From CBDFHJ01 sp965247635 (GTDB lineage: Bacteria > Chloroflexota > Dehalococcoidia > Lucifugimonadales > Australimonadaceae): a DNA stretch of 43,796 bases. The stretch is from NCBI GenBank assembly GCA_965247635.1, contig CBDFHJ010000001.1, positions 1 through 43,796 of the forward strand. Direction: 5' to 3'. Under the pieces are notes generated by a model, which did no database searches, was not told the DNA's origin, and worked only from the letters and a program-made list of their open reading frames with translations. The position numbers and the translations under genes were made by a program. Below, one piece after another: positions 9,201 through 17,900 of this stretch (its first letter is position 1; every line of letters starts with the position of its first letter).

Positions 9201-10482
9201 ACACCGCATACCCGAACTTGTCTCCCCCCACGCCGTCCAGCTTGCTGGTCTTCAGCAGGTGCAATACCTCGTATCTGAGTATGGTCTCTTTTGTCTCAAC
9301 GTGTGTGTAAGCCCATTTCAGCTTCACCTCACCATTGCCCTCCTCCGGGGGCTCCAAGGCCGGGCGAACTAGTTGAGGCGGCAGAGGCTTGGCGTCGATC
9401 GCCGCCGAGGCAGGGCCAACGCCGGTTGCGTTCTCCGCCGAGATTTGGAACGTGTACGTGGTGCCGTTGGTGAGGCCGGTAATGGTGTATGTGGTGGCGT
9501 CGGCACTGATGTTGGTTGAGTTCGCGACTCCGTCGATGCTGTAATGGTATTTATCGATCGAAGCGTCGTCGGGGTCGCCCCAACTCAGACGCACCTCTTC
9601 GTGGCCCGGCTCCGCCGCGAGATTCAACGGCGAGTCTGGTAGCGTACCCGCCGGTGTCGCGGTGACGTCCGAGGCATCGCCGTATGGCTGAAGAGCCTGG
9701 TTGTCCACCGCGCGGATATGGAACGTGTACTCGGTGTCGTTGGTCAGACTGGTAACGGTGTAACCGATGGTGTTCGCGACGCTGTAGTCGATGTCGTCGG
9801 CGTCGATGTCGATGAAGCTAGTGCCGCCGTCGGTGCTGTACTGGTATTTATCGATCGAAGAGTCGTTGGGGTCGGCCCACTCCAGCTTCACCTGGGTGTC
9901 GCCCGCGGTTGCGGAGAGGCCCGGCGCGGCCGGTGTCGCACTTGCGGGCGTGGCATCTTTTGTGGCCGAAGGACCCTCTCCGATTACGTTCACCGCCCGC
10001 ACCGCAAACGTGTACGTGGTGAGGTTGGTCAGGCCGAGCACCGTGTAATTGTCGGTGCTCGGCCCGCTGTCGGGAATACTCGTGAAGGTCGTGCCGCCGT
10101 CGGTGTTGTACTCGTACTTCGTGATAGGGGCGATAGTGGCGTCAGCGGTGGCCGCAGTCCAGCTCAACGTCACCTGGCCGTCGCCCGCCTGTGCGCTCAG
10201 GACGGGCGCGACCGGCTTCCCCAACGAAGTGGCGCTGGCTCCGTCCGAGGCAGGACCAGCGCCACTTCGGTTCAGCGCCCGGATTTGGTACGCGTACTCT
10301 GTTCCGTTGGTCAGGCTGGTCACTGTGTGATTTGTGGTCTGATGGTCGCTGAGGCCAATGTCCATCCAATCGGGTATGCCCAACACATGGACCGAACCAG
10401 CATCCATGCCAGTTGCGATGTCGTCACTGTACGCCCCAACCAGTGCGAGATCACCGCGTTGATCATCCAGGTCCACTGCCAC
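6289..10482 (-). CDS. 5'-truncated FG-GAP/FnIII surface protein paralogue (possibly silent)
   Basis: About 1397 aa if translated from the GTG at 10482. The frame opens at 10562 in the middle of an FG-GAP blade, with no signal peptide and no ribosome site, so the 5' part is missing. Order: last blade of a propeller, rest of an FnIII domain, three FnIII domains, an FnIII domain holding a complete seven-blade FG-GAP propeller (about 8015-9262), two tandem Ig-like domains (VAVDDASTTAEDTAI, VAVSDSTTTDEDRAI), a cadherin-like domain, one FnIII, a Pro-Thr-Ala-Glu stalk, a transmembrane helix (WWAIVVVVIGVVAGVVLII) and RRSRR. It is almost identical to the C-terminal third of the giant protein at 11946-22970. 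It may be a pseudogene or a donor cassette for recombination into that gene; which is not decidable here. Confidence 0.7.
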   Translation of the reverse strand: MAVDLDDQRGDLALVGAYSDDIATGMDAGSVHVLGIPDWMDIGLSDHQTTNHTVTSLTNGTEYAYQIRALNRSGAGPASDGASATSLGKPVAPVLSAQAGDGQVTLSWTAATADATIAPITKYEYNTDGGTTFTSIPDSGPSTDNYTVLGLTNLTTYTFAVRAVNVIGEGPSATKDATPASATPAAPGLSATAGDTQVKLEWADPNDSSIDKYQYSTDGGTSFIDIDADDIDYSVANTIGYTVTSLTNDTEYTFHIRAVDNQALQPYGDASDVTATPAGTLPDSPLNLAAEPGHEEVRLSWGDPDDASIDKYHYSIDGVANSTNISADATTYTITGLTNGTTYTFQISAENATGVGPASAAIDAKPLPPQLVRPALEPPEEGNGEVKLKWAYTHVETKETILRYEVLHLLKTSKLDGVGGDKFGYAVSVDGDTAVIGAYQDNGNGADSGAAYVFTRNDGVWDDGVKLTASGGAAYDNFGISVAVDGDTVVVGAPGNDGAGADSGSVYVFVKPTGGWATSTETAKLTASDGAALDYFGYSVAVDGDTVLVGAYQDDDEENDSEDSGSAYIFTKPNSSGSWADWNPMEDAETAKLTASDGADDDWFGVSVALDGKTAVIGASGDDDKGIDSGSVYVFVKPSGAWADGNETDKLTASDGEAQDNFGYSVAVDVDTVEVSGAEVEVATVVVGAYQHDPIDPHSDPDSPLYLLDAGAAYVFTRDSEGVWDGGEKLTADDGDALDYFGYSVAVDVDTVVVGAYGDDDNGSASGSAYVFTRDSNGEWSQKKKLTDEDGEAGDWFGYSVAVDTAAHTALVGAGSAHVLDIHDWESVPGIEGQLPTEHTVENLFNGRVYDFQVRAVNLRSPGPQAEGEAIPQANGPPVAVDDASTTAEDTAIVIRVLDNDSDVDGDSLSVIEVSTPSNGSVAVTGAGTTVTYTPNANFHGSDLFTYKVSDGNGGTDTATVTVIVTSVNDPPVAVSDSTTTDEDRAIVIRVLDNDTDADGGALSVTAVSVPSNGRAAIRNAGATVTYTPNSSFHGSDSFTYTVSDGNGGTDTGTVTVTVTAVDDEPANRSPRFNEGLNTTRTVPENAEVGMAVGDPVNARDSDSDRLEYWLWGMDRASFDVDPSTGQLTTKTALDYEVKNEYSVRVSARDRRGGVGGIIVTISVENVDEPPARPAAPDLKATSHSTLAVNWTAPDNQGPEITDYDLQYREADGEFKDVGYGGTGISMTLSNLKPETGYEVQVRAINAEGVSPWSESGSGETEEAPPPPTPTPTPTAEPTPTPTAEPTPTPTAEPTPTPTAEPTPTPTAEPTPTPTAEPTPTPTAEPTPTPTAEPTPTPTAEPTPTPTAEPAPTLTAEPAPSEADGGDEGFPWWAIVVVVIGVVAGVVLIIVVRRSRR
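6409..6680 (-). repeat. 24-bp VNTR coding the TPTPTAEP stalk, about 11 copies
   Basis: Eleven almost perfect 24-bp units code for the eight-residue motif TPTPTAEP between the last FnIII domain and the membrane anchor. The equivalent tract of the giant gene (12067-12400) has about 14 less regular units. Confidence 0.9.
8015..9262 (-). other. FG-GAP propeller (7 blades) of the truncated paralogue
   Basis: Seven FG-GAP blades (pattern KLTA, FGxSVAVDGDT, VVGA, GSAYVFT) are counted. The propeller is inserted between YEVLHLLK and DIHDWESVP of one FnIII domain, exactly as in its duplicate at 13450-14695. Confidence 0.75.
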
Positions 10483-10534
10483 TGACCATCCGAACCTGTC
10501 GTTGGCCGCGCCGTTAGGGGCGGTGAACCATGCC

Positions 10535-10565
10535 GTACCGTACTGCGAACTTTTCGGTGGGAGGT
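10535..10565. repeat. Breakpoint repeat R, copy 2
   Basis: 31 bp, identical to 10881-10911 at 30 of 31 positions. It abuts the point where homology between the truncated paralogue and the giant gene stops (about 10526). Confidence 0.75.
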
Positions 10566-10776
10566 TTCAATCTAGGTTATGTTCTTAGAATCCAGGGAGA
10601 GGGATTAGTAATTAGCTATGCAATAACGGGTTCTGACTATTCGTTCCCACATTTGTTCCGACCTCCTTAGCGCAAATGATCGATTCGAGTCCACGTTGGT
10701 GACAAAGGAGACTGTAACGGAACTTTTGAGCTCGTTGTTGAGTTTCGAGGTCGCGGCAATGGAATACCAGTTATAG

Positions 10777-10819
10777 AAAAAGGGTAGCCTTTGGGATAAC
10801 TCCCCTTACATGGCTACCC
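10777..10819 (-). terminator. Rho-independent terminator
   Basis: On the minus strand, GGGTAGCC (10819-10812) pairs with GGCTACCC (10789-10782), with a smaller GGGG/CCC pairing inside the loop, followed at once by TTTTT. It lies about 120 bp after the DUF1801 gene and would end its transcript. Confidence 0.75.
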
Positions 10820-10880
10820 GTTATACTAACTTATTCAGAGAAGCTGCGCAGGGTTCGAATCCAGGCAGGTGGGCCTACGT

Positions 10881-10911
10881 GTACTGTACTGCGAACTTTT
10901 CGGTGGGAGGT
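10881..10911. repeat. Breakpoint repeat R, copy 3
   Basis: 31-bp near-perfect direct repeat of 10535-10565, starting 26 bp beyond the DUF1801 stop codon. Confidence 0.75.
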
Positions 10912-10936
10912 GACGCTGTAGGAAGCAGGGTGCGGG

Positions 10937-11419
10937 TCAGATGACGGTCTTGCTGGTGGTCTTCTTGGTCCTCCCGCTTTCCTCCGCACTGCGAATCGGT
11001 TCCGCGCCAAGCAACGGTAGGTGCTTCACACGATGATATGTCAGAGCGAGCGAGACACAGTGCTTCAGCTTGTCGGCTGGTAACTGGTCGGTTCCGCCGA
11101 ACACGATCGCCCTGTTGCCCTCGAATGTGAACACATCTCCATAGAGTGCTTTGAAGGTGTCGACCAGCGACGTGTTGCAATTGAAGTACATCGCGTATTG
11201 GTCCGGCTCTCTGTCCTTCCAGTCCACTCTGATGGTGCTACCGCCCTTGGCGAGATAGCTGGGCTCTCCCCACTTCAGGGTCTCCTCTAGCATATCGACA
11301 CCCTCTGTTTCCGAGGCTGTGTCTAAGACCAGCTGCCGGAGACGCATCATCTTCTTGCGGATGGGCTCTGGGTAGTTGTCGAATATTCGTGCGACGGCAG
11401 GGTTCTCTATCTTGGACAT
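10937..11419 (-). CDS. DUF1801 domain protein
   Basis: 160 aa. The layout is YdhG-like DUF1801: an N-terminal helical segment (NYPEPIRKKMMRLRQLVL), the conserved ETLKWGEPSY and a later YFNCN/GDVFTFEGNRAI region. The family is small, cytosolic and without a proven biochemical role. The last ~20 residues are Lys/Thr-rich. The ATG at 11419 has AGGA five bases upstream and a good extended -10 promoter about 45 bp upstream, and the gene has its own terminator, so it appears to be an independent monocistronic unit between two surface-protein genes. Confidence 0.85.
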   Translation of the reverse strand: MSKIENPAVARIFDNYPEPIRKKMMRLRQLVLDTASETEGVDMLEETLKWGEPSYLAKGGSTIRVDWKDREPDQYAMYFNCNTSLVDTFKALYGDVFTFEGNRAIVFGGTDQLPADKLKHCVSLALTYHRVKHLPLLGAEPIRSAEESGRTKKTTSKTVI

Positions 11420-11465
11420 GTCTATCCTAGCTATCTCCTACGTAAGCTCTAGGGGTCGCATCGTT

Positions 11466-11474
11466 ATTATAGCA
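11466..11474 (-). promoter_or_regulatory. Extended -10 promoter of the DUF1801 gene
   Basis: On the minus strand the string TGCTATAAT is a perfect extended -10 element (TGn plus TATAAT), about 45 bp before the ATG at 11419. No good -35 is seen, as is usual with extended -10 promoters. Confidence 0.55.
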
Positions 11475-11598
11475 ATGTCAGCAGCTCATATCTTCCGGGC
11501 ACGGCCCGACTCGCAGTTGATGTGCGGCTCGCGGGGTAGTGTGTCCCTGCGGGGGAGGCGATGGACTTGGACGTGCTGATCGGGAACGGTCGTATTTC

Positions 11599-11919
11599 CT
11601 AGCTGCTTCGGCGTGCAGACCAACGAGCTGGCGCTAAACGGCCTGGTTTGAATGGTTCGAGTCTCCGATCAGAAACCCTATCCCATCCGTCCAAGGGCGT
11701 GACTATCCTCTCGACGACATAGTATCCCAAGGAGAAGGAGATATTAGAGGCGAAGGATTGAGTTAGCGCTGCCAGAAGCACGCTCAGCGGGATCAAAGGG
11801 TCAGCCCGTAGCGCCTCGCCGAACATCCCAGCGGCGGCTGGCCACCTGCCAGAGTCGAAGAGTTCTCCTGCCTGGTCCAGAGGAATGACGGCGATGGCGA
11901 AGCTGGAGATGTCATTCAA
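11599..11919 (-). CDS. Possible hypothetical ORF fragment
   Basis: An open frame of about 106 aa with a central hydrophobic segment (IPLSVLLAAL). It has no recognised family and no ribosome site, and its only start candidate (TTG 11919) falls at the left border of the segmental duplication. This suggests it is the remainder of a gene cut by the duplication. It may not be a gene at all. Confidence 0.2.
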   Translation of the reverse strand: MNDISSFAIAVIPLDQAGELFDSGRWPAAAGMFGEALRADPLIPLSVLLAALTQSFASNISFSLGYYVVERIVTPLDGWDRVSDRRLEPFKPGRLAPARWSARRSS

Positions 11920-11945
11920 GACGGATGCGACAGTAGCTTCCTCTC

Positions 11946-14900
11946 CTATCTCCGGCTACGTCGCACCACAATTATGAGAACGACTCCAGCGACTACCCCA
12001 ATCACTACCACGACGATAGCCCACCAGGGGAATCCTTTGTCCCCGCCGTCCGCCTCGGACGGCGCTGGCTCCGCCGTGGGTGTAGGCGTAGGCTCCGCCG
12101 TGAGTGTAGGCGCTGGCTCCGCCGTGGGTGTAGGCGTAGGCTCCGCCGTGAGTGTAGGCGCTGGCTCCGCCGTGGGTGCAGGCGTAGGCTCCGCCGTGGG
12201 TGCAGGCGTAGGCTCCGCCGTGGGTGTAGGCGTAGGCTTCGCCGTGGGTGCAGGCGTAGGCTCCGCCGTGGGTGCAGGCGTAGGCTCCGCCGTGGGTGTA
12301 GGCGTAGGCTCCGCTGTGGGTGTAGGCGTAGGCTCCGCCGTGGGTGTAGGCGTAGGCTCCGCCGTGGGTGTAGGCGTAGGCTCCGCCGTGGGTGTAGGTG
12401 GGGGCGGCGCTTCTTCAGTCTCGCCTCTGCCTGATTCCGACCAAGGGCTGACTCCCTCGGCGTTGATAGCCCGCACCTGCACCTCGTAGCCGGTCTCAGG
12501 CTTAAGATCGCTCATGGTCATGGATATGCCGGTGCCGCCGTACCCGACGTCTTTGAACTCCCCATCAGCTTCACGGTATTGCAAGTCGTAATCCGTGATC
12601 TCCGGTCCCTGGTTATCGGGCGCCGTCCAGTTTACTGCCAGGGTAGAGTGGCTGGTGGCCTTGAGGTCGGGTGCTGCTGGACGTGCCGGTGGCTCATCAA
12701 CGTTCTCAACGCTGATGGTAACTATGATCCCACCGACACCCCCGCGGCGGTCCCGGGCGCTCACCCGCACCGAGTATTCGTTCTTGACCTCGTAGTCCAA
12801 CGCTGTCTTGGTGGTGAGCTGCCCTGTGCTAGGGTCCACGTCGAAGGAGGCTCGATCCATTCCCCACAGCCAGTACTCCAGCCGGTCATTATCCGAGTCC
12901 CTGGCGTTCACTGGGTCCCCCACAGCCATGCCCACTTCTGCGTTCTCCGGGACGGTGCGGGTGGTGTTGAGGCCCTCGTTGAACCTAGGCGAGCGGTTGG
13001 CAGGTTCGTCGTCCACCGCAGTGACGGTGACGGTGACCGTACCGGTGTCCGTACCCCCGTTCCCGTCCGACACCACGTAGGTGAACAAGTCGGAACCGTG
13101 GAAGTTAGCATTAGGAGTATAGGTGACGGTGGTCCCGGCGCCTGTGATCGCGACGCTCCCGTTGCTTGGTGTGCTCACCTCGATGACGCTGAGGCTGTCC
13201 CCGTCCACGTCCGAGTCGTTGTCCAACACCCTAATGACGATGGCCGTGTCCTCGGCAGTCGTGGAGGCGTCATCCACCGCCACTGGCGGGCCGTTGGCTT
13301 GAGGGATGGCTTCCCCTTCTGCCTGGGGCCCTGGGCTGCGGAGGTTCACCGCGCGGACCTGGAAGTCATATACTCGGCCATTAAATAGGTTTTCCACCGT
13401 GTGCTCGGTGGGAAGTTGGCCTTCGATTCCGGGGACGGACTCCCAGTCATGGATGTCCAGCACGTGGGCCGAGCCGGCCCCCACCAAGGCGGTGTGAGCG
13501 GCAGTGTCCACCGCTACGGAATACCCGAACCAATCGCCCGCCTCGCCGTCTTCGTCGGTCAGCTTTTTCTTCTGGCTCCACTCACCGTTGGAATCCCTGG
13601 TGAAGACGTAAGCCGAACCTGAAGCAGAGCCGTTGTCGTCGTCCCCGTACGCACCAACCACCACGGTATCAACGTCCACCGCCACCGAATACCCGAAGTA
13701 GTCGAGAGCATCGCCATCGTCTGCAGTCAGCTTTTCCCCACCGTCCCACACGCCTTCCGAATCTCTGGTGAAGACATAGGCCGCACCGGCATCCAGAAGG
13801 TACAAAGGTGAATCGGGGTCTGAATGGGGGTCAATGGGGTCGTGCTGATACGCTCCCACCACGACGGTGGCAACTTCCACCTCGGCACCACTAACCTCCA
13901 CGGTATCAACGTCCACCGCTACGGAATACCCGAAGTTATCCTGCGCCTCGCCGTCGGAGGCGGTCAGCTTGTCGGTCTCATTCCCGTCGGCCCAGGCACC
14001 GGAGGGCTTCACGAACACGTAGACCGAGCCCGAGTCAATGCCTTTGTCATCGTCCCCGGACGCCCCGATCACAGCGGTTTTGCCGTCCAATGCTACGGAA
14101 ACCCCGAACCAGTCGTCATCGGCGCCGTCGGAGGCGGTCAACTTGGCCGTCTCAGCGTCTTCCATGGGGTTCCAGTCGGCCCAGCTGCCACTGCTGTTGG
14201 GTTTGGTGAATATGTAGGCCGAACCAGAATCTTCTGAGTCGTTTTCCTCGTCGTCGTCCTGGTACGCTCCTACTAGGACGGTGTCACCGTCCACCGCCAC
14301 GGAATACCCGAAGTAGTCGAGGGCCGCGCCGTCGGAAGCCATGAGCTTGGCGGTCTCAGTACTGGTGGCCCAGGCCCCAGTGGGCTTCACGAATACGTAG
14401 ACCGAGCCGGAATCAGCGCCGGCGCCGTCGTTCCCAGGCGCCCCAACCACGACAGTATCACCGTCCACCGCCACGGAAATCCCGAAGTTGTCGTAGGCCG
14501 CGCCACCGGAGGCGGTCAGCTTTACCCCATCGTCCCACACACCCTCATTCCTGGTGAAGACGTAGGCCGCGCCGGAATCAGCGCCGTTGCCATTGTCCTG
14601 ATAGGCTCCGATCACCGCTGTGTCACCGTCCACCGACACCGCATACCCGAACTTGTCTCCCCCCACGCCGTCCAGCTTGCTGGTCTTCAGCAGGTGCAAT
14701 ACCTCGTATCTGAGTATGGTCTCTTTTGTCTCAACGTGTGTGTAAGCCCATTTCAGCTTCACCTCACCATTGCCCTCCTCCGGGGGCTCCAAGGCCGGGC
14801 GAAGTAGTTGGGGCGGCAGAGGCTTGGCGTCGATCGCCGAGGCAGGGCCAACGCCGGTTGCGTTCTCCGCCCAGATCTGGAACGTGTACGTGGTGCCGTT

Positions 14901-17900
14901 GGTGAGGCCGGTAATGGTGTATGTGGTGGCGTCGGCACTGATGTTGGTTGAGTTCGTGACTCCGTCGATGCTGTAATGGTATTTATCGATCGAAGCGTCG
15001 TCGGGGTCCTCCCAACTCAGACGCACCTCTTCGTGGCCCGGCTCCGCCTCAAGATTCAACGGCGAGTCTGGTAGCGTACCCGCCGGTGTCGCGGTGACGT
15101 CCGAGGCATCGCCGTATGGCTGAAGAGCCTGGTTGTCCACCGCGCGGATATGGAACGTGTACTCGGTGCCGTTGGTCAGGCGGGTGCCGTCGGTCAGACT
15201 GATAACGGTGTAACCGATGATGTTCGCGACGCTGTAGTCGATGTCGTCGGCGTCGATGTCGATGAAGCCAGTGCCGCCGTCGGTGCTGTACTGGTATTTA
15301 TCGATCGAAAAGTCGTTGGGGTCGGCCCACTCCAGCTTCACCTGGGTGTCGCCCGCGGTTGCGGAGAGGTCCGGCGCCGCCGGTGTCGCGCTTTCGGGCT
15401 TGGCATCTTTTGTGGCCGAAGGACCCTCTCCAATCACGTTCACTGCCCGCACCGCAAACGTGTACGTGGTGAGGTTGGTCAGGCCGAGCACCGTGTAATT
15501 GTCGGTGCTCGGCCCGCTGTCGGGAATACTCGTGAAGGTCGTGCCGCCGTCGGTGTTGTACTCGTACTTCGTGATAGGGGCGATAGTGGCGTCGGCGGTG
15601 GCCGCAGTCCAGCTCAACGTCACCTGGCCGTCGCCCGCATCAGCGTTCAGCCCGGTCGGCGCGACCGGTTCACCAAGTGGCGTCGCGCTGGCTCCGTCCG
15701 AGGCAGGACCAGCGCCACTTCGGTTCAGCGCCCGGACTTGGAAAGTGTACTCTGTTCCGTTGCTCAAATCCGTATCGGGATCGTCAAGCTCCTTGGCTAC
15801 TGTGTGGGAAGTGGTCGCATCATCGCTGTCGTCAATGTCCACCCAATCCGGGATTCCGAGCACATAGACCGAACCGGAATCCACAACAGCTACGTTGTCG
15901 TCCTTGTACGCCCCAACCAGTGCCTGATTACCTTCCACAGCTACGGAAACTCCGAATCGGTCGTTGGCCGCGCCGTCAGGGGCGGTGAGCTTGAGCGTCT
16001 CATTACTGGCGGCCCAGCCGAGGCCGGGTTCGATGAAGACGTAAGCAGAACCGGACCCGGAACCGCGATCGTCGTCCTTCCACGCTCCAACCGCCACGGT
16101 CTTGTCGTCCACCGCTACCGAAAATCCGAACTGGTCGTCGACCGAGCCGTCGGAGGCGGTGAGCTTGGCCTTCTCACTCCACGCTCCGGATTGCTTGACG
16201 AATACGTAAGCGGCGCCGGAACCGGCTCCGCGCCGGGGATCATTGTGCAGCCTTGCTCCTATCACCGCGGTGTCACCGTCCAGCGCGACGGAATACCCGA
16301 ACCAGTCGCCCGGCGCGCCGTCGGAGGCGGTCAGCCTGACTGTGTAATCGCTGGTGTCTACCCAGGCGGAGCCGGGCTTGGTGTATATGTAGGCCCGGCC
16401 GTGTCCATCGCGGTTGAAGCTGTCGTCGGACAAATGCGCGCTGGTCAATATGGTGTCACCGTCCACCGCTACGGAGAACCCGAACAGGTCGTTCGGCAGG
16501 CGGGTGTTGACGGGGGTGGTGGGCGTTGTGAGCTTGGCGGTCAGACTCGCCTCCTCAGTGTCGGTCAACCCGTCCCAGTCTCCCCAGCCGTTGGTGGTGT
16601 CGGGCTTGGTGAAGACATACACCGAACCGACAAATATCAAAGTCTTTAGGTTAAGGTCTTCGGGCACGTAGTCCTGGAACGGGGCACCAATCACCACGGT
16701 GTCGCCGTCCACCGCGACGGAAACGCCGAACAGGTCGTCATCCGTGGCGTCGGGAGCGGTCAGCTTGACCGTCTCAGTACCGTCGGCCCAGCCTCCAAGG
16801 GGCTTTACGAATACATACGCCGAGCCGGGTTGAGTCAGGCTGCTGTGGTCGTCCCGGTAGGCGCCAACCACGATGGTGTCGCCGTCCACCGCCACGGACC
16901 ACCCGAACTGGTCGTCCGCCGCGCCGTCGGAAGCGAACAGCTTCACCCCAGCGTCCCAAACACCTGCGGCATTCTTGGTGAATACATAAGCCACGCCGGA
17001 ATCTGATGAGACAGTAGAATCGCCATGGTACGCGCCGACCACGGCGACATCTCCGTCCACCGCTACGGAGACTCCGAACTGGTCGCCCGCCGCCCCGTCG
17101 TCGGCGGTTAGCCAGTCCTCCGGGACCACCTCCGCTAGCTCGTACCCGGTTATCGTCGAGTTGCCGGGGTTATCCCAGCTCAGCGTCACTCGGGTGTCGC
17201 CAGCCACCGCTCCCAACCCGGTCGGCTTGGCTGGCTTCGCAATCCTGGGCGTGGCGCTGGCGTTGTTCGAGGCTGGGCCGGCACCGGAGGCGTTTACCGC
17301 GCGAATTCCGAACCAATACTCCTGGTAGTTGGTCAACCCGGACACTGTGTGAGACGTGGTTGTCGATTCGCTATCGGAGATATCGTCCCAACCCTCGATG
17401 TCGAACACGTAGGCCGCGCCGGCGTTCGAGACGCTGTTGTCCAGATCGTCGGTCCCGGCGGCGTTGTCCGCCCCAACCATTGCTGTGCCACCGTCAACTG
17501 CGACGGCCCCCCCGAACTTGTCGTTTGCCGCAGCATCGGAGCCGGTCAGCCTGGCCGCGTCATTACTGTCGGCCCAGCCGGTGCTGGGCTTGGTGAATAC
17601 GTAGGCCGCACCGGTATTGTCGACGGCGTCGTTCTGGTCGACTCCGTCCGCCCCGACAACGGCGGTGTCGCCTTCCACAGCTACGGAAACCCCGAAGTTG
17701 TTGCCGCGGTTGTCGTGATCGGGGTCGTCGGACGTGAGCTTGGCTTTTTCGACCCATCCTTCGGATTCCTTGATGAATACGTAAACCCATTCCTGCCCTT
17801 CCGCCCCAATCAAGGCGGTGTTACCGTCCATCGCTACGGAAGCACCGAATAAGTCGTTGGTCCCGCCGTCGGAGGCGGCAAGCTTGGTCACAGTATTGGC

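Larger units (their letters stand above)
6263..10526 (-). repeat. Segmental duplication, copy A
   Basis: Nearly identical to 11920-15988, the 3' end of the giant gene plus its trailer. The left boundary is sharp at GACGGATGCGACAG (6263 and 11920). The right boundary is at about 10526/15988, where this copy runs into repeat R. Copy A carries one extra Ig-like domain and fewer Pro-Thr stalk units than copy B. Confidence 0.9.
10566..10936. other. Intergenic stretch with repeat R and terminator
   Basis: No gene is supported here. It holds a minus-strand terminator (10777-10819), the third repeat R and a T-arm-like string near 10850 on the + strand (GGGTTCGAATCC) that lacks a consistent stem and the rest of a tRNA. 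It is more AT-rich than its surroundings. Confidence 0.5.
11920..15988 (-). repeat. Segmental duplication, copy B
   Basis: The 3' third of the giant gene; nearly identical to 6263-10526 (see that entry for boundaries). Compared with copy A it lacks one Ig-like domain, has three more stalk units and a few short in-frame insertions. Confidence 0.9.

Noticed and set aside
10843..10875. tRNA-like T-arm (GGGTTCGAATCC) considered as a tRNA or attachment site
   Set aside because: The T-stem does not pair fully and no anticodon or acceptor arms are found; the similar string near 2350 also fails. No matching second copy supports an attachment site.
15150..16649. A 499-aa open frame on the + strand opposite the giant gene, and similar ones at 6862-7584, 12579-13388 and 19314-20069
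   Set aside because: All are shadows of the repeated FnIII and FG-GAP coding sequence, which lacks stops on the other strand because of codon bias.
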